A stretch of 42,548 nucleotides of DNA from Synergistaceae bacterium (GCA_031268885.1 JAIRWR010000092.1:1-42548), one strand, 5' to 3'; shown: positions 1 through 7,583, counted from the stretch's first letter. A program made the numbers and translations. Notes: generated by a model from the letters alone, not told the origin.

Positions 1-2
1 TA

Positions 3-108
3 ATGCATAGTGTTGCTAATCGCATGAACTGTTAAATTACAACGGGTTGATGGTGCCAGTGTTACAATGATTAAATACTGATAAACAGAGAAAAACAACA
101 CTATGCAT
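3..108. promoter_or_regulatory. 13-bp inverted repeat upstream of rep
   Basis: The 13-mer ATGCATAGTGTTG at 3-15 is repeated as its exact reverse complement at 96-108, 21 bp before the start of the initiator-like gene. Inverted repeats just upstream of plasmid rep genes often serve as operators for autoregulation, so that role is inferred here. The arms do not match the iterons downstream of the gene. The 80 bp between the arms are AT-rich and probably hold the rep promoter, but no clear -35/-10 pair stands out. Confidence 0.55.
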
Positions 109-129
109 ATACTGATTTAAAGAGATAAT

Positions 130-882
130 GTGACTCTTGATTATCGATTCGACAAACAAAAGTCGCGTCGTCTGAAAAAAATCTTAAAACTAAATCAAGA
201 AGCGTTGAGTTTTAGTTTAGGTCGCCGCGCTTCTCGACTTTGGTATTCCTTAATTGTCATGGCGGCGGAACAAGGCTTTGGCACAAATGGAACCTTTAGG
301 GTAAGCGATCTTGTCAGATTGTGGGAATGTAAAAAAAGTGGTCGTCTTTACTCTGATATTAAACAGACGTTTTTGTCCTTGGCGTCTTTTAATCCTCATT
401 ATGACAACAACAAAAGCGGCGCTAACCGAGTTGAATGGGGATATAGTTTTTTTGACGCTTGGCTTATTGAAGGCGAAGGAGACGACGCGATATTTTCTTT
501 TGAGCTAAATAAAGTAGCTTTGGGAATCACTACCGAATGGCTTGACGACAAAAAGTTGTCGTTTAAAACCCTCAAGGGCGGATATTTGTCAATTCCAGTT
601 AGCGAGCTAAAAGGCAAGCGTCTTGATCCTAAGTATGAAAATTTTATCGAGCGTTTGCGTTTGCTCCCGCCAGGAAAAATTAAAGTTCTCTACTACACTA
701 TTCTCGATGACTGGATAAAAATCGGAGATGATATGATCCGCGAGCACAGAATGCGATGCCATGATTTAGTGATTGATTATCTGCAAAAAGCGAAAACCTC
801 AAAAGAGATCACCGGTTTTTCCTCGCTCGTGAGAGGGTTTAAAAATTGGCGCGAAACTTGGGCCGTCGAAATTATGAAATAA
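130..882 (+). CDS. putative plasmid replication initiator protein
   Basis: A 250-aa basic protein starting at GTG 130 behind an AAAGAGAT Shine-Dalgarno-like stretch. I do not recognise the family with certainty. The N-terminal third (about residues 10-70) is rich in Arg/Lys helices and has the look of a winged-helix DNA-binding domain, as in iteron-plasmid Rep proteins. The main argument is context: a perfect inverted repeat lies upstream, and seven direct 17-bp iterons begin 8 bp after the stop codon, the classic arrangement of an iteron-controlled origin. ParA and a small partner follow at 2.9-4.0 kb. Base composition is AT-rich compared with the core genes later in the window. An unrelated DNA-binding protein or a decayed Rep remains possible. 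Confidence 0.6.
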   Translation: MTLDYRFDKQKSRRLKKILKLNQEALSFSLGRRASRLWYSLIVMAAEQGFGTNGTFRVSDLVRLWECKKSGRLYSDIKQTFLSLASFNPHYDNNKSGANRVEWGYSFFDAWLIEGEGDDAIFSFELNKVALGITTEWLDDKKLSFKTLKGGYLSIPVSELKGKRLDPKYENFIERLRLLPPGKIKVLYYTILDDWIKIGDDMIREHRMRCHDLVIDYLQKAKTSKEITGFSSLVRGFKNWRETWAVEIMK

Positions 883-889
883 TCACTAA

Positions 890-1263
890 GGTGTACATAG
901 CGCCGGGTGTACATAGCGCCGGTTTTCGTAAATAAATACCTCAATATGAGCATGACATTATCCCCCGACGAAGCAGAAGTTTTCCACCAAAAAACGATGA
1001 TGATATAATTTGATATATTTTGATGCCCGTCATTTTTAGTGGTTGATATACTTTGATCGGTGTACATAGCACCGGTTTTCCAAAACCATGTTTTCTCAAG
1101 TTTTGATTTATTTTGAACACTTTAAAAATTCGGACGGCGCTTTTTTTAACGCCAAAAATTTGCCAGTGGTGTACATAGCACCGGTTGCTCCAGGCTACGA
1201 TGGTGTACATAGCACCGGTTTTTGGTGTACATAGCACCGGAAAAGTGGTGTACATAGCACCGG
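890..1263. repeat. iteron array, seven 17-bp direct repeats (probable origin)
   Basis: Seven copies of GGTGTACATAGCRCCGG in the same orientation: 890-906, 906-922, 1059-1075, 1168-1184, 1202-1218, 1224-1240 and 1247-1263. The first two carry G at the variable position and share one base; the other five carry A and are identical. Four of the five A-type copies and one G-type copy are followed by T-runs. Spacing is irregular: a tight pair, two singles, then a cluster of three. This matches Rep-binding iterons of theta-replicating plasmids and lies directly downstream of the initiator-like gene. Confidence 0.85.
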
Positions 1264-1728
1264 TTTTTGACGAAATATTTTTTCAGCTTTCTTGAAACAT
1301 CGGCGAAAATCGCGGGAGCGAAAATTTTTTTCGTCCGCTTTTCGATTTATGATAAATATATTTATAAATTATTATTACACTTAAGGCTTGCAAACAGACC
1401 TATAACCTAAGACCCGAAAATCGCGTTTGCCACTCCCCTACCATTTTCTCATTTTTCTCGTTTGGAAATAATTTGAATAATCGCTATGAGCGCAATAGAA
1501 AAGAATGGCAAAATTTTCGTTTTTTTAAGCCCATTTTCCCCCTTTTATCTTACCAACCACGAAATACATTTTCCAATGTATATCAGCCGTTTTTAACAGG
1601 ATAAAATAAAAATTTCCGTATTTAATCCAGGTTTTTAGCTTTTTGATTCCCAAATAATTAAATTTATTTCTGATAAAATGAAAGGTTATTAGAGTTTAAC
1701 TTTCAATAATATCTGGAGGTGGGTTTGA
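1264..1728. other. AT-rich gene-free stretch next to the iterons
   Basis: There is no convincing coding region in these 465 bp. The stretch is very AT-rich, especially around 1345-1380, and sits beside the iterons, where a DNA-unwinding element of an iteron origin would be expected. I found no clear DnaA box. The last 15 bp hold the strong GGAGGTGGG ribosome-binding site of the SprT-like gene. Confidence 0.4.
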
Positions 1729-2415
1729 TTGGCAACCATTGAGAGAATTGTGCATGAGTTAGACAATCTGTTTGTGTTCTTTAATTGGCGGTTTTTTTCT
1801 GGCGAACTACAAAAGCCCGTGATCGCGGTTCAGACAAATCAACATCACGGTGGCGCGATGGGTTGGTGCGTGACGCGCAAGATGTGGAGACAAACCCAAA
1901 CTCAAGAGGAGTATTACGAGATCACTGTATGTCCCGAATTTTTTGATCTTGGGCTGGTAAAACTTTGCGACACGCTGTTACATGAGCTGGTTCATCTTTT
2001 CAATCTGCAAAAAGGGATTAGCGATACCTCGCGCGGCGGATATTACCATAACGAGAAGTTTAAACAACAGGCGCTAAAGAGAGGTTTACTCGTCGAAAAA
2101 CACCCGAAATACGGCTGGTCGCTCACAAACTTGAAGCCGGAGACAATCAAGTTTGTGGAGTCGCTTAAAATTGATCGGGAGGTGTTTAATCTGATGCGCA
2201 AGCGGCCGTTCTCAAGCGAAGAAATCGTGGCGGGCGAAACTGGAGGGGCATCGAACACGAACAACGCTCAAGATGCTTCTCCCCTACCCCGTCAGTCTTA
2301 TCGCAAGTATATCTGCCCAGCGTGCAGCATATCCGTCAAGGCAACGAAGGATGTGCGAGTCAAGTGCGACGACTGCGGAGTATTGATGGAAAAAGTGGCG
2401 AAAGATCGAGGTTAA
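1729..2415 (+). CDS. SprT-like zinc metallopeptidase-domain protein
   Basis: A 228-aa protein starting at TTG 1729, chosen because a GGAGGTGGG ribosome-binding site lies 6-14 bp upstream. It carries an HExxH zinc site in the context LLHELVHLFN (about residues 84-93) and a downstream YHNEKFK segment, as in SprT/Spartan-type peptidases. A C-terminal zinc ribbon (CPAC...CDDC, about residues 196-217) is also typical. Family members act on DNA-bound proteins or DNA-protein crosslinks, and plasmid- and phage-borne copies are common. It lies between the putative origin and the partition genes, so a role in replicon maintenance is plausible but not shown. Confidence 0.8.
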   Translation: MATIERIVHELDNLFVFFNWRFFSGELQKPVIAVQTNQHHGGAMGWCVTRKMWRQTQTQEEYYEITVCPEFFDLGLVKLCDTLLHELVHLFNLQKGISDTSRGGYYHNEKFKQQALKRGLLVEKHPKYGWSLTNLKPETIKFVESLKIDREVFNLMRKRPFSSEEIVAGETGGASNTNNAQDASPLPRQSYRKYICPACSISVKATKDVRVKCDDCGVLMEKVAKDRG

Positions 2416-2504
2416 ACTTTGATAAGAGGCGTTGCGCTTGTATTATGTACAGGCGCAACGCCAAAAGCATGCTATTTTTTTCGAATTCTCTGGCATTTTA
2501 TTGA

Positions 2505-2735
2505 TACGTTAAAACATTAAACAACTAAAATATTAAAACACTAAAACACTAAAACACTAAAACATTAAAATATTAAACAACTGAAATATTAAACCACTAA
2601 ACCACTAAACCACTAAACCACTAAAATGTTAAAATACTATAAATACAAACAACTTAAACGTTTTAATATTACAATACTAAAACACTATAATATTAAGTAA
2701 TTAAAATATTCTAATATTCTAATATTCTAATATCA
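2505..2735. repeat. degenerate AT-rich 8-9-bp tandem repeats upstream of parA
   Basis: About 230 bp made of short units such as TAAAACAC, TAAACCAC, TAAAATAT and TTCTAATA, several in perfect runs (for example four TAAACCAC units around 2594-2625). The block extends as AT-rich DNA to the start of ParA at 2896, so 2416-2895 contains no gene. Short tandem arrays immediately upstream of parA commonly act as the centromere bound by the partner protein. The small RHH-like gene downstream of parA would be the matching binding protein. Confidence 0.65.
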
Positions 2736-2895
2736 TAGTGTCATATTTTAAAATATTTTAAGGACGAAACTACTATCTTGATATTTAATATTATGCAATT
2801 ATAATGTTATATAATTAAAATAATATAGTATTAAAAAATTATAACGTTAAAAAATTATAACGTTAAAATGTTTTTTGGACGCAGAAAGGAACAAT

Positions 2896-3660
2896 ATGGA
2901 CACATCAATCATCATTGCGATTGCCAATCAAAAAGGTGGAGTCGCCAAAACAACCACGACGGCATCGGTAGCCGCAGCCTTAAAGCGGCGCGGTTTTCGC
3001 GTTTTAACCATTGATCTCGATCCGCAGGGCAATTTATCTGATTCTTTGGGCGCGGAGATGTTCAAACTCCCAACCACCTATGAACTCTTAAAAAGAGTAT
3101 CACTCGCGCCAGACGTAACCCAACATCTGGACGCTTGCGATATTATCCCTTCTAATATCATGCTGGCGGGAATTGAGCAGGAGCTATTAAGCGAGACGGG
3201 CAAAGAATATCGCCTTAAGGAGACCTTACGGCCAATCTCAGATCGCTACGACTATATCCTGATTGATACGCCGCCTTCTCTTGGCGTTTTGACCATCAAC
3301 GCCCTTACTTGCGCCGACAAGGTGATTATCCCGACAACCGCTGGAATATTTGCCGCCAACGGCATCCAGCAACTCAACAATACCATTCTCAACATCAAAA
3401 AATACTGTAATCAAGGTCTGCAACCTGCCGGCATACTCTTGACTAAATTTAATCCCAGAACGATGGTTGGCCAAGAGATGAAGGAATTAACAAGGCATCT
3501 GGGCCAGCATATCAACACCAAGGTTTTCCATACCTTTATCAGGGTCAGCGTCGCTGTCGAGGAAGCCCAAGCAAACAAGCTCGATTTATTTTCTTATCGG
3601 CAGGACTCAACCGTGGCCCAAGATTACAACGCTTTTGTTCAGGAGTATTTGGAAGGATAA
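2896..3660 (+). CDS. parA: ParA-family partition ATPase
   Basis: A 254-aa ParA/Soj-type Walker ATPase with the deviant Walker A motif KGGVAKTTTT near the N terminus, the A' motif TIDLDPQGNLS and the Walker B-like segment YILIDTPPSLG. The frame is open from TTG 2875, but ATG 2896 has AGAAAGGA at a normal distance and is preferred. The protein lacks the long N-terminal HTH domain of type Ia ParA proteins, so it matches the short type Ib class that works with a small partner. That partner overlaps closely, starting 2 bp after this stop codon. The product would move or position the replicon using ATP-dependent nucleoid binding. Confidence 0.92.
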   Translation: MDTSIIIAIANQKGGVAKTTTTASVAAALKRRGFRVLTIDLDPQGNLSDSLGAEMFKLPTTYELLKRVSLAPDVTQHLDACDIIPSNIMLAGIEQELLSETGKEYRLKETLRPISDRYDYILIDTPPSLGVLTINALTCADKVIIPTTAGIFAANGIQQLNNTILNIKKYCNQGLQPAGILLTKFNPRTMVGQEMKELTRHLGQHINTKVFHTFIRVSVAVEEAQANKLDLFSYRQDSTVAQDYNAFVQEYLEG

Positions 3661-3661
3661 A

Positions 3662-4033
3662 ATGAAAATGAAGAAACCCATATTTGATCGCAATCTCGCT
3701 TTCAATAACATAGTCAGCACCGGGGTAGGGGAGAGCAAAGCGAAACCGGAAAAGCAGAGCGAAGCGAAACCGGAAAAACCAAACGCTCCCACTTTGTCCA
3801 TAAGTTGGCCTCAAGAAACTACGGCACCGGATAAAAAAATTATCGAAAAGGAGCACAAAAACAACGCGTATGCGCTGATACCGACTACGGTTTACTTGAC
3901 CAGGCAGCAACGCAAGGCATTGAAGCTGAGATTAGCGCTTAGCGACGGTTTTATCGATAAGGATCAATCGGCGATAGTGCGGGCGGCGCTTGACTCCTAT
4001 CTAAGCGATATCCTAAAACAGTTTGAAGCTTAA
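3662..4033 (+). CDS. small partition partner, ribbon-helix-helix-like
   Basis: A 123-aa protein starting at ATG 3662, one base pair after the parA stop, with the GGAAGGATAA end of parA serving as its ribosome-binding site. The N-terminal half is low-complexity and contains a duplicated KAKPEKQSE/EAKPEKPN stretch. The C-terminal 45 residues (ALIPTTVYLT...SAIVRAALDSYL) look like a ribbon-helix-helix DNA-binding fold. This size and layout fit the ParG/omega class of centromere-binding proteins that pair with short ParA ATPases. The likely binding target is the tandem-repeat block upstream of parA. Assignment rests on position and architecture rather than a recognised full-length family. Confidence 0.7.
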   Translation: MKMKKPIFDRNLAFNNIVSTGVGESKAKPEKQSEAKPEKPNAPTLSISWPQETTAPDKKIIEKEHKNNAYALIPTTVYLTRQQRKALKLRLALSDGFIDKDQSAIVRAALDSYLSDILKQFEA

Positions 4034-4036
4034 CTT

Positions 4037-4312
4037 TCAAAAAAGTAGGAGAGAAATATTTTTGTTCCTCTTCTCTAAGGCGCGATCCAAGCAAGCGAGG
4101 ATTTGAGTTGATGTTTTTAGCTCGCACTCCCAAATCCTAATGATCATCCAACCCCTGGCTTGAAAATACGCGGTAACGCTCGCGTCGCGCTTTTTATTCC
4201 TCGCGATTTTCTTTTCCCAATACTCGGCGTTGTTTTTTGGATGCGTATTACGGCAATCGTGTCCGTGCCAGAAACAACCGTCCATGAAAACAGTGATTTC
4301 ACCAATAACAAA
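4037..4312 (-). pseudogene. vsr: truncated Vsr-type very-short-patch-repair endonuclease
   Basis: The minus-strand reading frame carries clear Vsr motifs: FVIGEITVFMDGCFWHGHDC, then N..YW..KI.RN..RD and GW...RIWECEL. In E. coli Vsr the segment before this contains about 50 residues and ends with a PDFV motif whose Asp is catalytic. Here that point reads AEFV and the homology stops, so the N-terminal third and the catalytic Asp are missing. The break coincides with the start of cas2-like sequence on the opposite strand (about 4301-4313). The open frame continues to 4363 only through unrelated DNA. The fragment converges on the parA/partner operon with a 3-bp gap. Confidence 0.8.
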
Positions 4313-4573
4313 CTCCGCCGTAAGTTCGAGAAAACCCTGCGCGACTTTGGTGTGAGGATTCAATACAGCGTGTTCTCCGACCGATATAGATGCGGAGCGG
4401 ATACGGAAATGCGCGAAGAGTTGTCCGTGCTGCTCGTTAAGTTCCGTGATTGCCTCAATCCGACGGGCAGCGTGGTTATTCTTGAGCGGTTGCCGGACGC
4501 GAAAATAAACCTTCTGTACGGAAACGCGCTGCCGGGCCGCTCGGCGTTTAAAATCTTTTTTAAAATCTTTTAG
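4301..4573 (+). pseudogene. cas2: 5'-truncated cas2
   Basis: The plus-strand frame reads TNNKLRRKFEKTLRDFG, RIQYSVF and SVVILERLPD, which match Cas2 after its first beta strand, including the conserved QYSVF core. The N terminus with the usual YDI motif is absent: upstream the frame runs into antisense vsr sequence. The C-terminal end (LYGNALPGRSAF...) is intact. A CRISPR leader-like region and repeats follow 290 bp downstream, the usual cas2-leader-array order, which supports the call. Cas2 normally works with Cas1 in spacer acquisition; no cas1 or effector gene is present in the window. Confidence 0.75.
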
Positions 4574-4863
4574 CTTGACAGATAAGTTCCTAAAATGATA
4601 AACTTTTATCGTTCAAGGTAACCTGATTCCCCGTGATTTTTTACCCTCGAAAATAGGCATCGCGGGGAATGAGTATGTTACAAAAGCGTCGTGACAACAA
4701 GAGGTTTGCGGTAAGCGGGTTTGCGGTACCTGAAAGGGTTCTTTCCGCGCTCGAAATACCACAGAAGTATTGCGTGAGGGAAACATTTTTCAAGCTTAAA
4801 ATGAATCGCTGGGAATTTAGGGGTTGCAAGTCCAGTGATTGCAAGGGCTGAAATTGACAAGGG
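4574..4863 (+). other. CRISPR leader-like region with hairpin
   Basis: No credible gene lies in these 290 bp. A hairpin is formed by ATTCCCCG at 4626-4633 and CGGGGAAT at 4663-4670, with further GAT/ATC pairing inside. The distal part (about 4787-4863) is a purine-rich stretch with two TTGCAAG units that abuts the first CRISPR repeat. Position between cas2 and the array suggests it is the leader. Confidence 0.45.
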
Positions 4864-5028
4864 GTTACGTAACCACTTATCCCGCAAGGGAATTAAAACA
4901 AAAAAGCACCAGGCCGATACGGTTATCGTCTGTCAAGTTTATGTAATCACTTATCCCGCAAGGGAATTGAAATCAGTTTCGCTCATTATGACCTCTTTTA
5001 CAAGATAATCGGGGTTACATAACCGCTT
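4864..5028 (+). CRISPR. degenerate mini CRISPR array, 2 full repeats plus a partial
   Basis: Two 36-bp repeats lie at 4864-4899 and 4938-4973. They share the core ACTTATCCCGCAAGGGAATT and differ at five positions overall. The spacer between them (4900-4937) is 38 bp. A third element at 5014-5028 matches only the first 15 bp of the repeat (GTTACATAACCGCTT) and defines a second 40-bp spacer (4974-5013). The conserved 3' end, A-T-T-[AG]-A-A-A-[CT], is like that of type I/III repeats. With cas2 truncated and no other cas genes here, this is probably a remnant or an orphan array. Confidence 0.8.
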
Positions 5029-5156
5029 CCTTTGTACAGTCTCTGTCTGCGGCAAGATCGGGCATGAAGGACACTATTGTGTTGTCCGCGCATTAAACGA
5101 GAATATCATTCCACGCCTAGTCCAGCCGGTTGCCTTCCAAATTCACCATCGCCTTC

Positions 5157-5421
5157 ATTAGATCTGGAGAGTTCAAAGTTCTTGCACCAAGAAGTGTAGG
5201 GCGGGAAGATATTTGTTTCTGATGGTTGATACAACTATTCACAGAGGTGTCACAGAAGAGAGTATGTTACAAATTTTTGTGGGAGGATTTTTATGCAGTT
5301 TCGGAGAATTAGCGAATTTGGGCATACTGCTGATAATTCATTCTTGTATCGTTTCGTGTGGTGAATCAAATTACTCGAAGGTAACACGAAGCTTTAGAAC
5401 TTTGAACTCTCCAGATTAGAT
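5157..5421. mobile_element. MITE-like element with TIRs and 7-bp target duplication
   Basis: The 251-bp element spans 5164-5414. It begins CTGGAGAGTTCAAAGTTCT and ends with the exact inverted copy. The 7-mer ATTAGAT occurs directly on both sides (5157-5163 and 5415-5421), as expected for a target-site duplication. The interior has no credible transposase, so it would be moved in trans. The same terminal sequence bounds the 17621-19492 element and, in decayed form, 7391-7527. Nothing else was recognised between the CRISPR remnant (5028) and 5549 except a small hairpin at about 5504-5529. Confidence 0.85.
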
Positions 5422-5549
5422 TTAACCTGCCCTGAGAATGTCATGATATATTTTATATCAGAAGACAAATTTGGCGGAGGTGCGCGATGTGGGTTGGAGG
5501 GCAGCTGTCATTATGTTTCTGACAGCCTGAGCGGTATAGGGCAAAAATC

Positions 5550-5822
5550 ATGGAGGTTTCGAGTATATTGAAGAGAACGATCTGTTATGTGTTTTTGGCG
5601 GTCTGTGCAGCGGTATTCATGCGCGGCGCGGCGGGAGCAAACGAGCTGGACGACAGGAACGTGGCGAATCTGTTCATCGTTGCTGACAGAGTCTGTTCGT
5701 ATGGCGATCTTTGTTGGGAGGTGAGATTCAAGGACGAGTGCAAGCTCCACGCGACAGTGCTCTGGTGGTGTGCCTGCCGTCGAATATCTCTTTCAGCAGT
5801 GCACTGCACTGCCTCTGGCTGA
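5550..5822 (+). CDS. small secreted protein of unknown function (possibly decayed)
   Basis: A 90-aa frame beginning with a plausible signal peptide (ILKRTICYVFLAVCAAVF followed by GAAGANE). The mature part contains ELDDRNVANLFIVADRVCSYGDLCWEVRFKDEC. From about residue 66 the translation becomes Trp/Cys/Arg-rich and unnatural, whereas the +2 frame reads SALVVCLPSNISF, so a frameshift near 5750 may have altered the C terminus. The region 5591-5795 is duplicated at 6524-6728 with about 90% identity. Differences in the first part are mostly silent or conservative, which argues that the frame was once under selection. I do not recognise the family. Confidence 0.4.
   Translation: MEVSSILKRTICYVFLAVCAAVFMRGAAGANELDDRNVANLFIVADRVCSYGDLCWEVRFKDECKLHATVLWWCACRRISLSAVHCTASG
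5591..5795 (+). repeat. 205-bp direct repeat, copy 1
   Basis: This segment matches 6524-6728 without length change and about nine tenths of its bases. It covers most of the small secreted-protein gene. The pair flanks the 208-aa gene at 5874-6500, a layout that allows excision or amplification by recombination. Confidence 0.85.
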
Positions 5823-5873
5823 TCCGGGATAGGATTTTCGAGTTCACATACAAAAAAAGGAGCGTAATCACGT

Positions 5874-6500
5874 ATGAAAACCGCTGAAATTATACTTCAA
5901 TGTATTGACTTGTACGAAGAATATTTGTCTTCCGAATATGCGATGTATCTCATATTGAGAGATGAAAAAGACGTGAACTTGCACCATCTTTTCCTGTACG
6001 GCAATATTGATAAGGCGCGTACCGCACAAGAACTCATCCGCAAAAACGATGAAAATCATACAAATGATAGAAAAGTAAAAATACATACCAGTGGCAACGG
6101 TGCTGTAAATATACTCGAATCAACGCAAAAGGCGAGAATCGTTCTTGTATCCAAAGAATTGTTATACGATTGCGTCTTAAGTATTGATGAGAAAATTACA
6201 ATAAAAATAGATCTTTTCTCCACAATGTATGGGAAAAGCAGATGCAGTGATTATTATGTCATCAAACAAATTAGAATTGGAGATGATGATGTTTTTTTAA
6301 TAAATACACGTTTTGACATCAATAACTACCAGGGGACACTTTGGGACTGTGTGAGGGAAATTTTTTACACAGAAAATGGAAAAGAGCATCCGTATTCGGA
6401 GTACAACCTTAATTATGAAGATGCTTATGCGAATTGGATGAAAAGGTCTCTGGAAGAAGTTATCATTGATACGTATAATCAGTGGTGTGTTTTTATATGA
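5874..6500 (+). CDS. protein of unknown function
   Basis: A 208-aa soluble, AT-rich protein beginning MKTAEIILQCIDLYEEYL behind AAAAAAAGGAG. It has no signal peptide, no membrane segment and no motif that I recognise. Acidic and aromatic content is high at the C terminus (NLNYEDAYANWMKRSLEEVI). It lies between two copies of the 205-bp repeat, in a row of small AT-rich genes downstream of a toxin/immunity operon on the opposite strand. An orphan immunity-type protein is possible from context, but nothing in the sequence proves that. Confidence 0.55.
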   Translation: MKTAEIILQCIDLYEEYLSSEYAMYLILRDEKDVNLHHLFLYGNIDKARTAQELIRKNDENHTNDRKVKIHTSGNGAVNILESTQKARIVLVSKELLYDCVLSIDEKITIKIDLFSTMYGKSRCSDYYVIKQIRIGDDDVFLINTRFDINNYQGTLWDCVREIFYTENGKEHPYSEYNLNYEDAYANWMKRSLEEVIIDTYNQWCVFI

Positions 6501-6755
6501 ATCACGGACGTAAATTTATGGCAGTTTTTGATGGTCTGTGCCGCAGTATTCATGCGCGGCGCGGTGAGAGCAAACGAGCTGGACGACAGGAACGTAGCAA
6601 ATCTGTTCATCATTGCTGACAAAGTCTGTTCGTATGGCGATCTTTGTTGGGAGGTGAGATTCAAGGACGAGTGCAAACTCCGCACGACAGTGCTCTGGTG
6701 GTGTGCCTGCCGTCGGATATCTCTTTCAAACGTTTCACCAGGTATCGCATACTAG
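6501..6755 (+). pseudogene. truncated second copy of the small secreted-protein gene
   Basis: The frame follows directly after the stop of the 208-aa gene and reads WQFLMVCAAVFMRGAVRANELDD, then the same VANLFI.AD.VCSYGDLCWEVRFKDEC block as the copy at 5550. The proper start and the first part of the signal peptide are missing. As in copy 1, the alternative frame after KDECKL reads naturally (SALVVCLPSDISFKRF), pointing to a frameshift that predates the duplication. A start at TTG 6528 is possible but has no good ribosome-binding site. Confidence 0.5.
6524..6728 (+). repeat. 205-bp direct repeat, copy 2
   Basis: Direct repeat of 5591-5795. Beyond its end the two copies diverge completely, so the duplicated unit is sharply bounded on both sides. 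Confidence 0.85.
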
Positions 6756-6956
6756 TGACCGGTGCTGTGGATATACTAATGTTGGGACCGGCGTATATTT
6801 GTCACTGACCGACGCGAGTTATTGATTAAAAATATAGACTTGAGAGTTCAAAGTTTGTAGAGGCAGTACGTTTTAAATATACTTACTCAGCGCGGGCTTC
6901 ACTCAAGTCGCCGAGTAGCCATACATATACCCTTAATTATAAGGAGGTAAGAACAG

Positions 6957-7331
6957 ATGCTTTTTGAAAGACATATCAAAATCGCGTTGCTGGTTTTGGG
7001 TTTTATTCTTGGCGATGCCTTAATTCAGATAGCGCTTGCGAATCAACCAATATCACATAATGTCGTGCTCAGAATAAATTTTCAGTATATTTATCCTTCT
7101 CCTGATAAATACCCAGACAGTTCGAGGGAGACTTGCCCCGTGTTTGATAGAAAGTTCGTGGCCCCGGCAATCGAAAAAAACATTGCGATCAATATGTTAA
7201 TCCGTAGAAATAATCAGGGGATTTGGGGCATTCTGTCGCAAAGCGGTTTTACGGCAAATAGGACGACATTCATTCCACATCAGTATATTTATCTTTCCCG
7301 TGATAGAGCCCCGAACGATTGGGCATATTGA
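6957..7331 (+). CDS. small exported protein of unknown function
   Basis: A 124-aa protein with an excellent ribosome-binding site (AAGGAGGT at 6941-6948) before ATG 6957. The first 28 residues form a signal peptide or anchor (IALLVLGFILGDALIQIALA, then NQ). The mature part has two QYIY motifs (FQYIYPSP and HQYIYLSRD) and no motif I recognise. Upstream, 6756-6956 contains no gene but includes a lone copy of the TIR-like sequence TTGAGAGTTCAAAGTTTG near 6840. It belongs to the same run of small AT-rich genes as its neighbours. Confidence 0.5.
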   Translation: MLFERHIKIALLVLGFILGDALIQIALANQPISHNVVLRINFQYIYPSPDKYPDSSRETCPVFDRKFVAPAIEKNIAINMLIRRNNQGIWGILSQSGFTANRTTFIPHQYIYLSRDRAPNDWAY

Positions 7332-7390
7332 ACCTGCTTTCCGGGTTAACATAACGATGTTTCCCATAAACACAGGTATTACAACGTAAT

Positions 7391-7527
7391 TGGAGAGTTC
7401 CAAGTTCTCAACAAGCACTTGGTATCACTTGATTGATCGATTATGTCTTTAAAATGATTCAACTAAGTATTTGCAACACGTTAGATCATCCTGTTGCTTT
7501 CGCTTCCGAGAACTTTTAACTCTTCAG
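7391..7527. mobile_element. decayed 137-bp element with TIR-like ends
   Basis: The left end TTGGAGAGTTCCAAGTTCTC and the right end, read inverted as CTGAAGAGTTAAAAGTTCTC, match the terminal repeat of the 5164-5414 MITE with a few changes. There is no clear target duplication. It occupies most of the gene-free interval 7332-7583. Confidence 0.6.
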
Positions 7528-7583
7528 ATAGTTATATAAACAATAAGTTTCCTAGGGGATGAAGAATGTGAAAGAAAATTGTC

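Noticed and set aside
1264-1728. DnaA boxes in the AT-rich stretch after the iterons
   Set aside because: No sequence close enough to the DnaA-box consensus was found by eye.
4669-4851. 60-aa open frame with Cys/Arg content between cas2 and the CRISPR repeats
   Set aside because: No ribosome-binding site or recognisable domain; its position fits a CRISPR leader better than a gene.
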